A stretch of 20,374 nt of DNA from GCA-2698665 sp038101125 (GTDB lineage Bacteria > Pseudomonadota > Gammaproteobacteria > GCA-002705445 > GCA-002716945): the NCBI GenBank assembly GCA_038101125.1, contig JAYNVZ010000019.1:1-20374 (forward strand), read 5' to 3'. Under the pieces are notes generated by a model that was given only the letters and a program-made list of their open reading frames with translations, had not been told where the DNA came from and did not search any database. This document shows positions 8,631 to 16,679 of this stretch, piece by piece. Both the position numbers and the translations under genes were made by a program. Every line of letters starts with the position of its first letter. The first letter of the stretch is position 1.

Positions 8631-8649
8631 CTAATATTGAGTATATTAG
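8631..8649 (-). other. Small inverted repeat at the tilS stop codon
   Basis: CTAATAT, five bases, then ATATTAG form a perfect 7-bp stem that includes part of the tilS stop codon. The stem is almost all A-T and is not followed directly by a U-run, so it is at best a weak terminator or an mRNA 3'-end stabiliser between tilS and pyrG. Confidence 0.3.
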
Positions 8650-9614
8650 CTTTTAGTAATAGAAATCTCTAGAATATCCCTTTTCTTAGTTACTTTTATT
8701 TTATTGAGAGAAAATAACGGGTTTGAATCATTATCAGTTTCTAGTATTTTTAGAATTTCCAAGATTTGTTTTAAGTTTAAGCTTACACTACTTTGCATGA
8801 ATACCCATTCGTGGATAATCATAATTTTATTATAGGCTTCTTCTTTATTTAATTTAGAGACTGACAGCTTGTTATTATCATTTAAGTATAATCTACATAG
8901 AATTTTGCGTACACTATCAGTAATAAAGTGGGATTGTATATTCTGTATATTGATATTATTAATAATATTTTTATTAAATGAAGGCCATCTTGTTTTTAGC
9001 ATTGGAGCTATTTTAGTACGAATAAAATTTCTATCGAAATGTATATTATTATTAGATAAATCTTGAACGAAAGAAATTTTGTTCTGTGAGCAGTACTCAT
9101 CTATTCTTGATTTTGATACACATAAAAATGGTCTAAATATCATTTTTTCATCATACCAAGATAGCGTCTTCATTGAAGAGAGGCCTCGTGCTCCAGAGCC
9201 ACGTATAAGTCTTAGTAAAAAAGTTTCAACCTGATCTTCTTCATGATGTCCTGTTAAAATCACTTCATCGTTCTGGCAACTTTTTACAAGAGCTTCATAT
9301 CTTTTTAAACGACATCTTTCCTCAATGTTTGATGAAGAGTCAATATGTATCATAATAGTCTCATGAGATATATTGAGCTGTTGAGTAATGACCTTACAGT
9401 GCTGTTCGAAATTTATCGCATCAGGTGATAGACCATGGTTAACGTGAATCGTTCTTAAAGATATAGATTTGTCCTGACTAACTTTATGTAGACAATGTAA
9501 TAGTACCGAGGAATCCTGACCACCACTATAGGCTAATAGAATTTTTTTTACAGGGAGCTTAGAAAGTTGATTACGACAAAATGAAATTAGATCAGACTGT
9601 TTCAAATTTTCCAT
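8646..9614 (-). CDS. tilS: tRNA(Ile)-lysidine synthetase TilS, short form
   Basis: TilS attaches lysine to C34 of the CAU-anticodon tRNA-Ile so that it reads AUA instead of AUG. The ATP-pyrophosphatase P-loop SGGQDS is at 30-35, followed by IHVNHGLSPDA, GHHEEDQ.ETFLLRL.RGSGARGLSSM and DLSNNN...RNFIRTKIAPML. I start at ATG 9614, which overlaps the accA end by 23 nt and puts the P-loop at the usual distance; a TTG at 9656 would add 14 residues. The protein is 322 residues against 432 in E. coli. It ends after the first C-terminal domain and lacks the last ~100-residue domain. The following 70 bp hold no continuation, so this looks like a genuine short enzyme (as in Aquifex) rather than a broken gene. 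Confidence 0.95.
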   Translation of the reverse strand: MENLKQSDLISFCRNQLSKLPVKKILLAYSGGQDSSVLLHCLHKVSQDKSISLRTIHVNHGLSPDAINFEQHCKVITQQLNISHETIMIHIDSSSNIEERCRLKRYEALVKSCQNDEVILTGHHEEDQVETFLLRLIRGSGARGLSSMKTLSWYDEKMIFRPFLCVSKSRIDEYCSQNKISFVQDLSNNNIHFDRNFIRTKIAPMLKTRWPSFNKNIINNINIQNIQSHFITDSVRKILCRLYLNDNNKLSVSKLNKEEAYNKIMIIHEWVFMQSSVSLNLKQILEILKILETDNDSNPLFSLNKIKVTKKRDILEISITKS

Positions 9615-10540
9615 ATGACTCAAGTTTCTGTTTTCGTTTAAGTAACAATTCTTCAATATCCATGCTCGCTAAGTCAGCTAACATAGAAAGCAGGTTCATT
9701 TTTAAAGATGAGGCCATTGCGCCATAATCTCTGTGAGCGCCACCAGATGGCTCAGGAATGATAGTGTCTATAAGTTTGAACTCTAATAGCTTGGACGCTG
9801 TTATGCAAAGCGCGTCTGCAGCCAATTCTGCTTTTTTTGCATCTTTCCAAAGTATTGATGCACAACCTTCAGGACTGATGACAGAATAAATGCTGTGCTG
9901 TAACATACCAAGTTTATCACATACACCTATCGCTAGCGCACCGCCAGATCCTCCTTCTCCGATAATCACTGATATGATTGGGACTTTAATGTTAGACATC
10001 ACATAAAGATTCTCAGCAATAGCTTGACTTTGATTTCTAGACTCAGCATCTATACCAGGATAGGCGCCCGGAGTATCAATAAATGTAATAATAGGTAAAT
10101 TAAATTTTTCAGCAAGTTTCATAATCCTGAGTGCTTTTCTATAACCTTCAGGTTTTGGCATACCAAAGTTTCTCTTTACCTTTTCTTTTGCATCGCGGCC
10201 TTTTTGATGACCAATAAACATAAAATCAAATTCATCAATTTTTGCTATACCAGATATTATGGCCGGGTCATCTCCAAACATTCTATCTCCATGAAGTTCC
10301 TCAAAAGATGTAAATAAACTAGGGATATAGTCTAGTGTATATGGTCTCAATGGATGTCTAGCTAACTGAGATATCTGCCAGTCAGACAAACTATTAAATA
10401 TTTTTTTTGTCTGATCAATATAATCTTTCTCAAGTTTGATAACTGCAGCCTCGCTTTTAGCTGTTCTCTCAGGATCATTTTTTAATTGCTTAATNNNNNN
10501 NNNNTTCAAAATCTAAATAATTAGGATTATATTCTTTCAT
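9592..10540 (-). CDS. accA: Acetyl-CoA carboxylase carboxyltransferase subunit alpha AccA (contains a 10-N gap)
   Basis: AccA pairs with AccD to transfer carboxyl from biotin-BCCP to acetyl-CoA, giving malonyl-CoA for fatty-acid and lipid A acyl chains. Motifs are QLARHPLRPYTLDYI, HGDRMFGDD, IGHQKGRDAKEK, FIDTPGAYPG, GEGGSGGALAIG and SVISPEGCASILWKDA. The start is ATG at 10538-10540, giving MKEYNPNYLDFE, which matches the NFLDFE start of E. coli AccA. The Ns at 10495-10504 then interrupt the N-terminal helix. The two sides are not in phase across exactly 10 bases, so the N-run is a placeholder; the E. coli alignment (from memory) suggests roughly 24-30 missing bases. Downstream the frame is intact. 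It lies 35 nt after dnaE, the usual neighbour. Confidence 0.96.
10495..10504. other. Scaffold gap of 10 N inside accA
   Basis: Ten ambiguous bases. Codon phase on both sides requires a length divisible by three, so the drawn size is not real. Confidence 0.98.
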
Positions 10541-10575
10541 TTTTATAATATTTTATGAGAATCAATATAGCATAA

Positions 10576-13500
10576 CTACTGGTATTTAACGATAATATTT
10601 TCCTTTCCAAGTAGATCTGATAAGTTATTTATTAGCATTGACGAGGGGTTAATGAACCATTCTTGATCTAAATTAAGTGGAACAATATGCTTTTGACTCA
10701 AACATTTGATGGTCAAAGGGCATTTGCCGTTTTTATGAGGCTCAAGGAGATTAACTACTTCAGCCAGCGTCTTGTCATTGATAAATTCTGAGGATAAAAA
10801 TATTTCAACTTCTTTTGAATATTGTTGTCGAGCAGAATCTATATCAATTATCTTATTTGCTTTCATGCTCAAATCTCCGTTATATTCATCCATTGAAATA
10901 ACTCCAGAAATAAATAGAATTTCATTTTCTTTTATTGAGCTCTGATATTTTTCATAAATATCTGGATACACAATAATTTCTAATCGATGTGAAGAGTCAT
11001 CAATAGTTAGAATATTTATAAATCTATCTTGCCCCATTCTTTGTATGCGGCTATTTATAATTACACCGCAAACTGTTGCGGGTTCACTAAAGTCATCATT
11101 AGAATTTTTATAAAGTCTCTTGAAGTATGAATTAATATTTTTAATAGACATTGACTCAATTTCATCATGATATTCGTTAACAGGATGCCCGGTCAGGTAA
11201 AAACCTAGAACTTTTTTTTCTAAATTGAATGATTTTAATCTATCTGAAACAGTTTCTCTCTTGACTTGTATATGATCACTTAGCTTTTTAGTAGAAAATG
11301 ATTCTGATTTATTTTCGAATAACTCATGTTGTCCCATATTCTTTGTATTCTGTTTTTGTTGGCCATACTTAATAGCATTATCTAAATTGTTTTTAAGAGA
11401 TAACCTGCTTTCGTCAAAACAATCAAAAGAACCAGAATATATTAAAGAATCTAGAGTGCCTATATTAATTGTAGTTAATGAAACCCTCTCACAAAAATCA
11501 AATATATTTTTAAAATATCCATTTTTTTTACGCTCATTTATTATATGAATCACAGCATTGTAACCAACTCCCTTAATTGCTCCAAGACCAAACAATATCG
11601 ATTTGTTATTAAGTGACAAAAAATTAAAATCAGATGTATTAATGTTTGGCTGAATGATTGAAAGACCCATTTCTATGCTAGCATCAACTAATGAAATTAC
11701 CTTATCGGTGTTATCCATATCAGATGACAAAGCTGCTGATAGGAATTCGGAAGTATAATATGTCTTTAAAAAAGCCGTTTGATATGAAATAAAAGCATAT
11801 GCAACTGAATGAGATTTATTAAACCCATAACCAGCGAACTTTTCCATTTTAGAAAATATCGAATTAGCAATATTTACCGATATATTTTTATTTTTAGCTC
11901 CCTCGATAAATTGTATTCTATGCTTTTCCATTTCATCTTTTTTCTTCTTACCCATGGCTCTTCGTAATAAATCAGCTTCTCCCAATGAATATCCTCCAAG
12001 AGAACGTGATATTTCCATAACTTGCTCCTGATATAATATCAAGCCATATGTCTCAGATAATATAGGCTCTAATAAAGGATGTTCATAGTCAATTTTTTTT
12101 CCATGTTTGTTGCTAATGAAATCATCAACCATATTAGTTCCAAGCGGCCCTGGTCTATATAAAGCCACCAAGGCAACAATGTCATCGAAACAATCAGGTT
12201 TTAATCTTTCCATGTACCTTTTCATGCCTGATGATTCTAATTGGAATACACCAGTCGTAAGCTTATTTTGAAGTAACTCGAAAACTTTCTTATCAGGTGT
12301 TGTTATGTCTTCATGAGATATCTCTATATCACCATGTTGACTCTTAATAGTTCTAATAGCTCTATCTATAATACTTAGCGTTCTTAAGCCTAGGATATCA
12401 AATTTAACTAACCCTAGCTTTTCGATATCATCTTTATCGTACTGAGTAACTATCTCATCGCTTTCTTCAACTCTATATAAAGGTATAAAGTCATCAATTT
12501 GATTAGGCGCAACCACAATACCAGCTGCATGTTTTCCAACATTTCTAGGAAGTCCTTCTAATTTTTTTGATGTATCAATTAAGTTCTTGATTTCATCATT
12601 TGAGTCATATTGTTTTTTAAGCTCTTTGTTTTGTTTAAGTGCATCATCAATGGTTATGCCTACACTGAACGGTATCATCTTTGCAATCTTATCAACGAAT
12701 GTATAGCCCATTCCCAAAACTCTTCCAACGTCCCTTATAACAGCCCTAGCAGCTAGTGATCCATATGTAATAATCTGCGATANNNNNNNNNNATTCCGTT
12801 ATATGATCAATTATTTTTTGTCTATTAATCATACAAAAATCAATATCAAAATCAGGCATAGATATACGTTCAGGATTTAGAAACCTCTCAAATAAGAGGT
12901 TATGCTTTATAGGATCTATAGACGTTATATCAAGGGCGTATGCTACCAAAGAGCCAGCGCCTGATCCTCTTCCTGGGCCTACAGGTATTGATTGTTTTTT
13001 TGCCCAATCTATAAACTCATGTACAATTAGAAAATAACTAACAAAACCCATCTTCCTTATTACATCAGTCTCAAGCTTTAATCGTTGGAAGTATACATCT
13101 GTTTTTGTAATATTATTTTTTTGAATGATACTATCAAGACCTAACCTTACTTTTTCATCAAAATACACATCAATGTCACTGTTATCAGGTGTGCTAAATT
13201 TTGGCAGATGGTAAGCATCAGAAGATATATGAATATTACATCTTTTAATAATTTCTGAAATATTTTGTATCGCATCAGGCAAATCTTCAAAAATAGATAT
13301 CATTTCTTTTTCTGATTTAAAGAATTGATTATCTGTAAATTCAGTTTGATTAGTCCTATCATCAATTTTTATCTTTTTATTAATACATACTCTAACTTCA
13401 TGAGCCTCAAAATCTTGCTTTTCTAAAAATAAAACATTATTTGTGGCAACAAGCGGGAGGTTCAAATCTTCTGCAAGATTTATAATCTTGTTATTATATA

Positions 13501-14035
13501 TCTCCTCATTATTAGCATTTATTCGATCAATTTGAAGATATAGTCTATCTGGAAAAATATCTTTTAATGATTTCAAAAGTAAATTTTTATCTTGCAAATT
13601 ATCAACCAATAAGTTTTCTCCCAAGAGGCCCTTTCTTCCTCCTGTTAGGAGTATTATTCCTTGATTATACTTTTCTAGTTGAGATTTTATGACAGCAGGG
13701 TTTTCATTAGCTTTTTTTCCTAAATGTATTTCAGAGAGTAGTTTTATAAGATTTTTATAACCTGAGTAATTTTGGCATAAAGCAATAATCGTTCCCTCTA
13801 ACTTATTTGAGACACTACTTTTTAATGGTATTTCACACCCGATAATAGGTTTAATTTTATTATCAATACATTTCTGATAAAACTTTATGGCTGCAAACAT
13901 ATTAAGTCTATCAGTAATAGCTAATGACTTGAGTTTATTTTTTTTTGCCGCCTTAATTAATCTATCAATATTGATTGTACTATCACTTAGCGAATATGAT
14001 GAATGAAGATGTAATTGTGTATATATTTTTTTCAT
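10576..14035 (-). CDS. dnaE: DNA polymerase III subunit alpha DnaE (contains a 10-N gap)
   Basis: DnaE is the replicative polymerase subunit. The N-terminal PHP domain begins with HLHSSYS. The palm carries PDFDIDF with catalytic Asp395 and Asp397 (E. coli 401/403), and the third aspartate is in VKFDILGLRTL after the gap. Further landmarks are GPGRGSGAGSLVAY, YQEQVMEISRSLGGY, LRRAMGKKK, FAGYGFNKSHS, the beta-clamp motif QHELF (QADMF in E. coli), YLTGHP and the OB fold. The N-run 12783-12792 splits the reading frame only apparently: on one side the frame ends IIDHITE, on the other it resumes SQIITYGSLAARAVIRDVGR, which E. coli joins by about seven residues. Total is about 1150 residues (E. coli 1160). 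ATG follows the rnhB stop with no spacer. Confidence 0.97.
12783..12792. other. Scaffold gap of 10 N inside dnaE
   Basis: Ten ambiguous bases. The flanking codons need a gap divisible by three, and comparison with E. coli DnaE from memory suggests about 18 bases are missing. Confidence 0.98.
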
Positions 14036-14596
14036 TTATGTGCTCAAAGGCGCAAAGCTAAATCTATGATAAATTGATGGTCCAAAATTAGCAATTGCCG
14101 TCTTATGTTCAATAGTTCCATATCCTTTATGGTTTTTAAAGCCATAAACTGGAAGAATTCTGTCTAAAACTATCATTTCATTGTCTCTTATAACTTTTGC
14201 CATAATTGATGCAGCTGAGATTTCTGGTTTTAACTCATCGCCCTTAACTATACATTCACAATTTATACCCATATCTGGTGCAAATTTACCATCAATAAAA
14301 GCTAATTCCGGAAGTAAATTTAAATTAATAATAGCCTGTTTCATTGAGAGTAACGTTGCATTATGTATATTTATTCTATCGATCATATGATTATCGCATA
14401 CTCCTATACCTATTGATCTTGTATGTTTAAGTATATACCTTGAAAGCTCAGTTCTGCGTTTTGGAGTAAGCTTTTTAGAGTCTGTCATTAATGTTTTATC
14501 AATTGTTCTATCTAAAATAATAGCAACAGATACCACGGGTCCAGCCAAACACCCTCTGCCAACTTCATCAACACCAGCAAAAATTTGACTTGTCAT
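14036..14596 (-). CDS. rnhB: Ribonuclease HII
   Basis: RnhB nicks RNA in DNA-RNA hybrids, mainly single misincorporated ribonucleotides. The metal-binding carboxylates are visible as Asp10-Glu11 in DEVGRG, Asp102 in FIDGKF and Asp120 in KGDE, the same spacing as E. coli 16/17/108/126. SAASIMAKVIRD and YGFKNHKGYGT are further type 2 RNase H signatures. I chose ATG at 14594-14596 (186 residues); a start at 14653 would add 19 hydrophobic residues with no counterpart in the family and would run across the promoter region. Its stop abuts the dnaE start (TAAATG). It is the first gene of the long minus-strand run and is divergent from gnnA. Confidence 0.96.
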   Translation of the reverse strand: MTSQIFAGVDEVGRGCLAGPVVSVAIILDRTIDKTLMTDSKKLTPKRRTELSRYILKHTRSIGIGVCDNHMIDRINIHNATLLSMKQAIINLNLLPELAFIDGKFAPDMGINCECIVKGDELKPEISAASIMAKVIRDNEMIVLDRILPVYGFKNHKGYGTIEHKTAIANFGPSIYHRFSFAPLST

Positions 14597-14617
14597 AACT
14601 AGTTCACTATATATAAT
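14590..14617 (+). promoter_or_regulatory. Predicted sigma-70-type promoter for gnnA-gnnB-lpxB
   Basis: TTGTCA (14590-14595), a 16-bp spacer and a perfect TATAAT (14612-14617) face rightwards, giving an expected start near 14624 and a leader of about 38 nt before the gnnA ATG. The -35 element overlaps the rnhB start codon. Only one base departs from consensus, but A/T-rich background raises the chance rate. Confidence 0.5.
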
Positions 14618-14623
14618 TGAGAT

Positions 14624-14653
14624 ATTATAAATATAACAAAAAATATAAATCAA
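14624..14653 (-). promoter_or_regulatory. Predicted sigma-70-type promoter for rnhB-dnaE-accA
   Basis: On the minus strand TTGATT (14653-14648), an 18-bp spacer and a perfect TATAAT (14629-14624) predict a start near 14617, about 20 nt before the rnhB ATG. It overlaps the plus-strand promoter, so the two would compete for polymerase. Confidence 0.45.
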
Positions 14654-14661
14654 TACTTCAT

Positions 14662-15585
14662 ATGAAAAGAAATAAAATTAATATTGCCATTATTGGCGTT
14701 GGCTATCTAGGCAAATTTCATTTAGAAAAGTTTCTATCTCATAAAAATTGTATGACTAAATGGGTTGTAGATAATAATCTCAAAAATGAGAATCTCAATA
14801 TTGTTGAGAATATAGCAATAACTGATGATTACAAAGATATACTGAATGATATTGATGCGGTTTCGATAGTAACTCCCACAGTATCTCATTATGAAATAGC
14901 TAAATATTTTTTATCTAATAAGAAACATGTACTTATTGAGAAGCCTATGACTCAGACAGTTTCACAAGCTGAGAAATTGCTATTACTTGCTAAAAAGAAT
15001 AGAGTTGTACTTCAGGCAGGGCATCTTGAAAGGTTCAACCCTGTGATGAAAAAGCTTAGTCAAGATGTTAAAAACCCAGTTTTTATCGAAGTGCACAGAT
15101 TAGCTAAGTTTAATCCAAGATCAACAGACGTAAATGTGATATTTGATCTGATGATACATGATATTGATATAGTGACTAGTTTAATAAAGAATAAAATTAA
15201 AAAGATCTCTGCTTTTGGTAAAAAAATAATAACTAATAGTACGGATATCGCTAACGTTAGAATTGAGTTCGTAGGTGGCGAGGTTGCTAACCTAACTGCT
15301 AGCAGAATTAGTCAGAAAAATGAGAGGAAAGTCAGAATATTTCAGAGAGATAAATACTACTCTGTAGATTTTATGAATTCTAGCATAAAAAGATATAATA
15401 AGACTCTCAAGTCAAAAAATGGCTTATTCAATTTTAAAGAGTTTACATATGAAAAAGCTGATTCCTTGAAAGATGAAATTAATAACTTCATACTGTCATG
15501 TATTGGTAAAGATAAACCCTTGGTTGATGGAGAACAGGGATTAAATGCTGTTAAAACAGCTACTATGATTTCGAAATTATTATGA
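14662..15585 (+). CDS. gnnA: Gfo/Idh/MocA-family NAD-dependent sugar-nucleotide 3-dehydrogenase, probable GnnA
   Basis: The likely reaction is NAD-dependent oxidation of the 3-OH of UDP-GlcNAc to a 3-keto sugar, which GnnB then aminates. The N-terminal Rossmann fold shows IIGVGYLGKFH (GxGxxG at 12-17). The Gfo/Idh signature EKP has its catalytic Lys94 (LIEKPM). QAGHLERFNP at 118-127 and D162-L-M-I-H166 complete the usual substrate site. Start at ATG 14662 (307 residues); an upstream in-frame ATG at 14617 would add 15 residues across the promoter. The stop overlaps the next ATG (ATGA). Family membership is certain from sequence. The GnnA role is inferred from coupling to an aminotransferase and lpxB beside lpxA, as in Acidithiobacillus ferrooxidans. 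The alternative is a WbpB-like enzyme for an O-antigen sugar, but no wbp-type neighbours are seen. Confidence 0.85.
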   Translation: MKRNKINIAIIGVGYLGKFHLEKFLSHKNCMTKWVVDNNLKNENLNIVENIAITDDYKDILNDIDAVSIVTPTVSHYEIAKYFLSNKKHVLIEKPMTQTVSQAEKLLLLAKKNRVVLQAGHLERFNPVMKKLSQDVKNPVFIEVHRLAKFNPRSTDVNVIFDLMIHDIDIVTSLIKNKIKKISAFGKKIITNSTDIANVRIEFVGGEVANLTASRISQKNERKVRIFQRDKYYSVDFMNSSIKRYNKTLKSKNGLFNFKEFTYEKADSLKDEINNFILSCIGKDKPLVDGEQGLNAVKTATMISKLL

Positions 15586-16679
15586 CTAAAATTAAAATAT
15601 TTGACTTAAAAGACCAATATAAAACCATTGCTAAAGAAATTAATAAAAATGTGACAAATATCTTGAGCTCAGGCCAATACATTTTGGGGAATAATGTTAA
15701 GTTACTAGAGGAGAATTTTGCAAAACATGTGGGCGCAAAGTATGCGATATCATGTAACTCTGGCACAGATGCGCTTCTGCTTTCTTTAAGAGCACTTGGT
15801 ATTGGAAAAGGTGATGAGGTTATTACAACACCTTTTACTTATTTTGCTACAGCAGAGGTGATAGCTTTGGTAGGTGCCAAGCCAATATTTGCTGATATTA
15901 ATCCTCACACATTTAATATTAATCATAAATTGATAGAAAGTCTTGTTAGCAAGAAAACCAAAGCTGTAATGCCCGTTCATTTATATGGGCAGTCATGTGA
16001 AATAACTAAAATAAGAAACATATGTAAAAAAAATAAAATTGCTTTAATCGAAGATTGTGCTCAGTCTTTTGGGGCTAAATACAATGGTAAACATACTGGA
16101 ACTTTTGGCGACTATGGGTGTTATAGTTTTTTTCCTACAAAAAACTTAGGTTGCGCTGGAGATGGAGGTATGATTGTGACAAATAACCTCGGAAAATCTA
16201 AGATGCTTAAAAAACTGAGGAATCATGGCGGATTAGTAAGAAATGTTCATGAATACATTGGTTATAATTCAAGACTAGATGAAATTCAAGCTTCTATATT
16301 AGTTACAAAACTCAAAATAATTGACAAACTAAATAAGTCAAGAATAAAAATAGCAGAGAATTATAAAAAGCTTATCAATAATAAAAACGTTAAAGTTCCT
16401 TATCAGGCAGAAAATAGTTATCATGTCTATAACCAATTTACCTTGAGGGTTAGTAAAAGAACGAGGTTTATAGCTCATTTGGAGAAGCATGGCGTCCCAT
16501 ATGGAATATATTATCCTATACCAATATATAAGCAAAAGGCATTTAAAGAGTTTAATTATAAATACAATCTTTCCAATGTTAATAAAATTATAAAAGAGTG
16601 TATTTCTATCCCGATCTATCCAGAGTTGAATAAAAATAGCTTCAATAAAATAGTAGAAGTAATTAATAAATACAAATGA
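15582..16679 (+). CDS. gnnB: DegT/DnrJ/EryC1-family PLP aminotransferase, probable GnnB
   Basis: GnnB would transfer an amino group (glutamate donor in the known system) to the 3-keto intermediate, giving UDP-GlcNAc3N. The sugar-aminotransferase fold shows SCNSGTDALLLSLRA (58-71), TTPFTYFATAE, PVHLYGQ, EDCAQSFGA with Asp158 and Gln161 for the PLP ring, and the Schiff-base Lys187 in FFPTKNLGCAGDGG. The length of 365 is typical. ATG overlaps the gnnA stop, and the TGA overlaps the lpxB ATG, so all three genes are translationally coupled. The family is certain; close relatives WbpE, ArnB and WecE act on other sugars, but ArnB/WecE work at C4 and do not travel with a Gfo/Idh dehydrogenase. The GnnB assignment rests mainly on context. 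Confidence 0.87.
   Translation: MTKIKIFDLKDQYKTIAKEINKNVTNILSSGQYILGNNVKLLEENFAKHVGAKYAISCNSGTDALLLSLRALGIGKGDEVITTPFTYFATAEVIALVGAKPIFADINPHTFNINHKLIESLVSKKTKAVMPVHLYGQSCEITKIRNICKKNKIALIEDCAQSFGAKYNGKHTGTFGDYGCYSFFPTKNLGCAGDGGMIVTNNLGKSKMLKKLRNHGGLVRNVHEYIGYNSRLDEIQASILVTKLKIIDKLNKSRIKIAENYKKLINNKNVKVPYQAENSYHVYNQFTLRVSKRTRFIAHLEKHGVPYGIYYPIPIYKQKAFKEFNYKYNLSNVNKIIKECISIPIYPELNKNSFNKIVEVINKYK

Noticed and set aside
12717..12792. dnaE as two separate genes or a frameshifted pseudogene
   Set aside because: The break coincides exactly with the N-run, and conserved residues continue on both sides (IIDHITE, then SQIITYGSLAARAVIRDVGR), so it is an assembly gap and not a mutation.
14597..14653. 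N-terminal extension of RnhB by 19 residues, or a separate small hydrophobic peptide
   Set aside because: The extension has no counterpart in the RNase HII family and spans the promoter elements; the internal ATG at 14596 gives the normal protein.
14662..16679. gnnA/gnnB as part of an O-antigen or surface-glycan cluster
   Set aside because: No glycosyltransferase, epimerase, flippase or polymerase genes are nearby, and the pair is overlapped with lpxB; kept only as an alternative in the gene entries.
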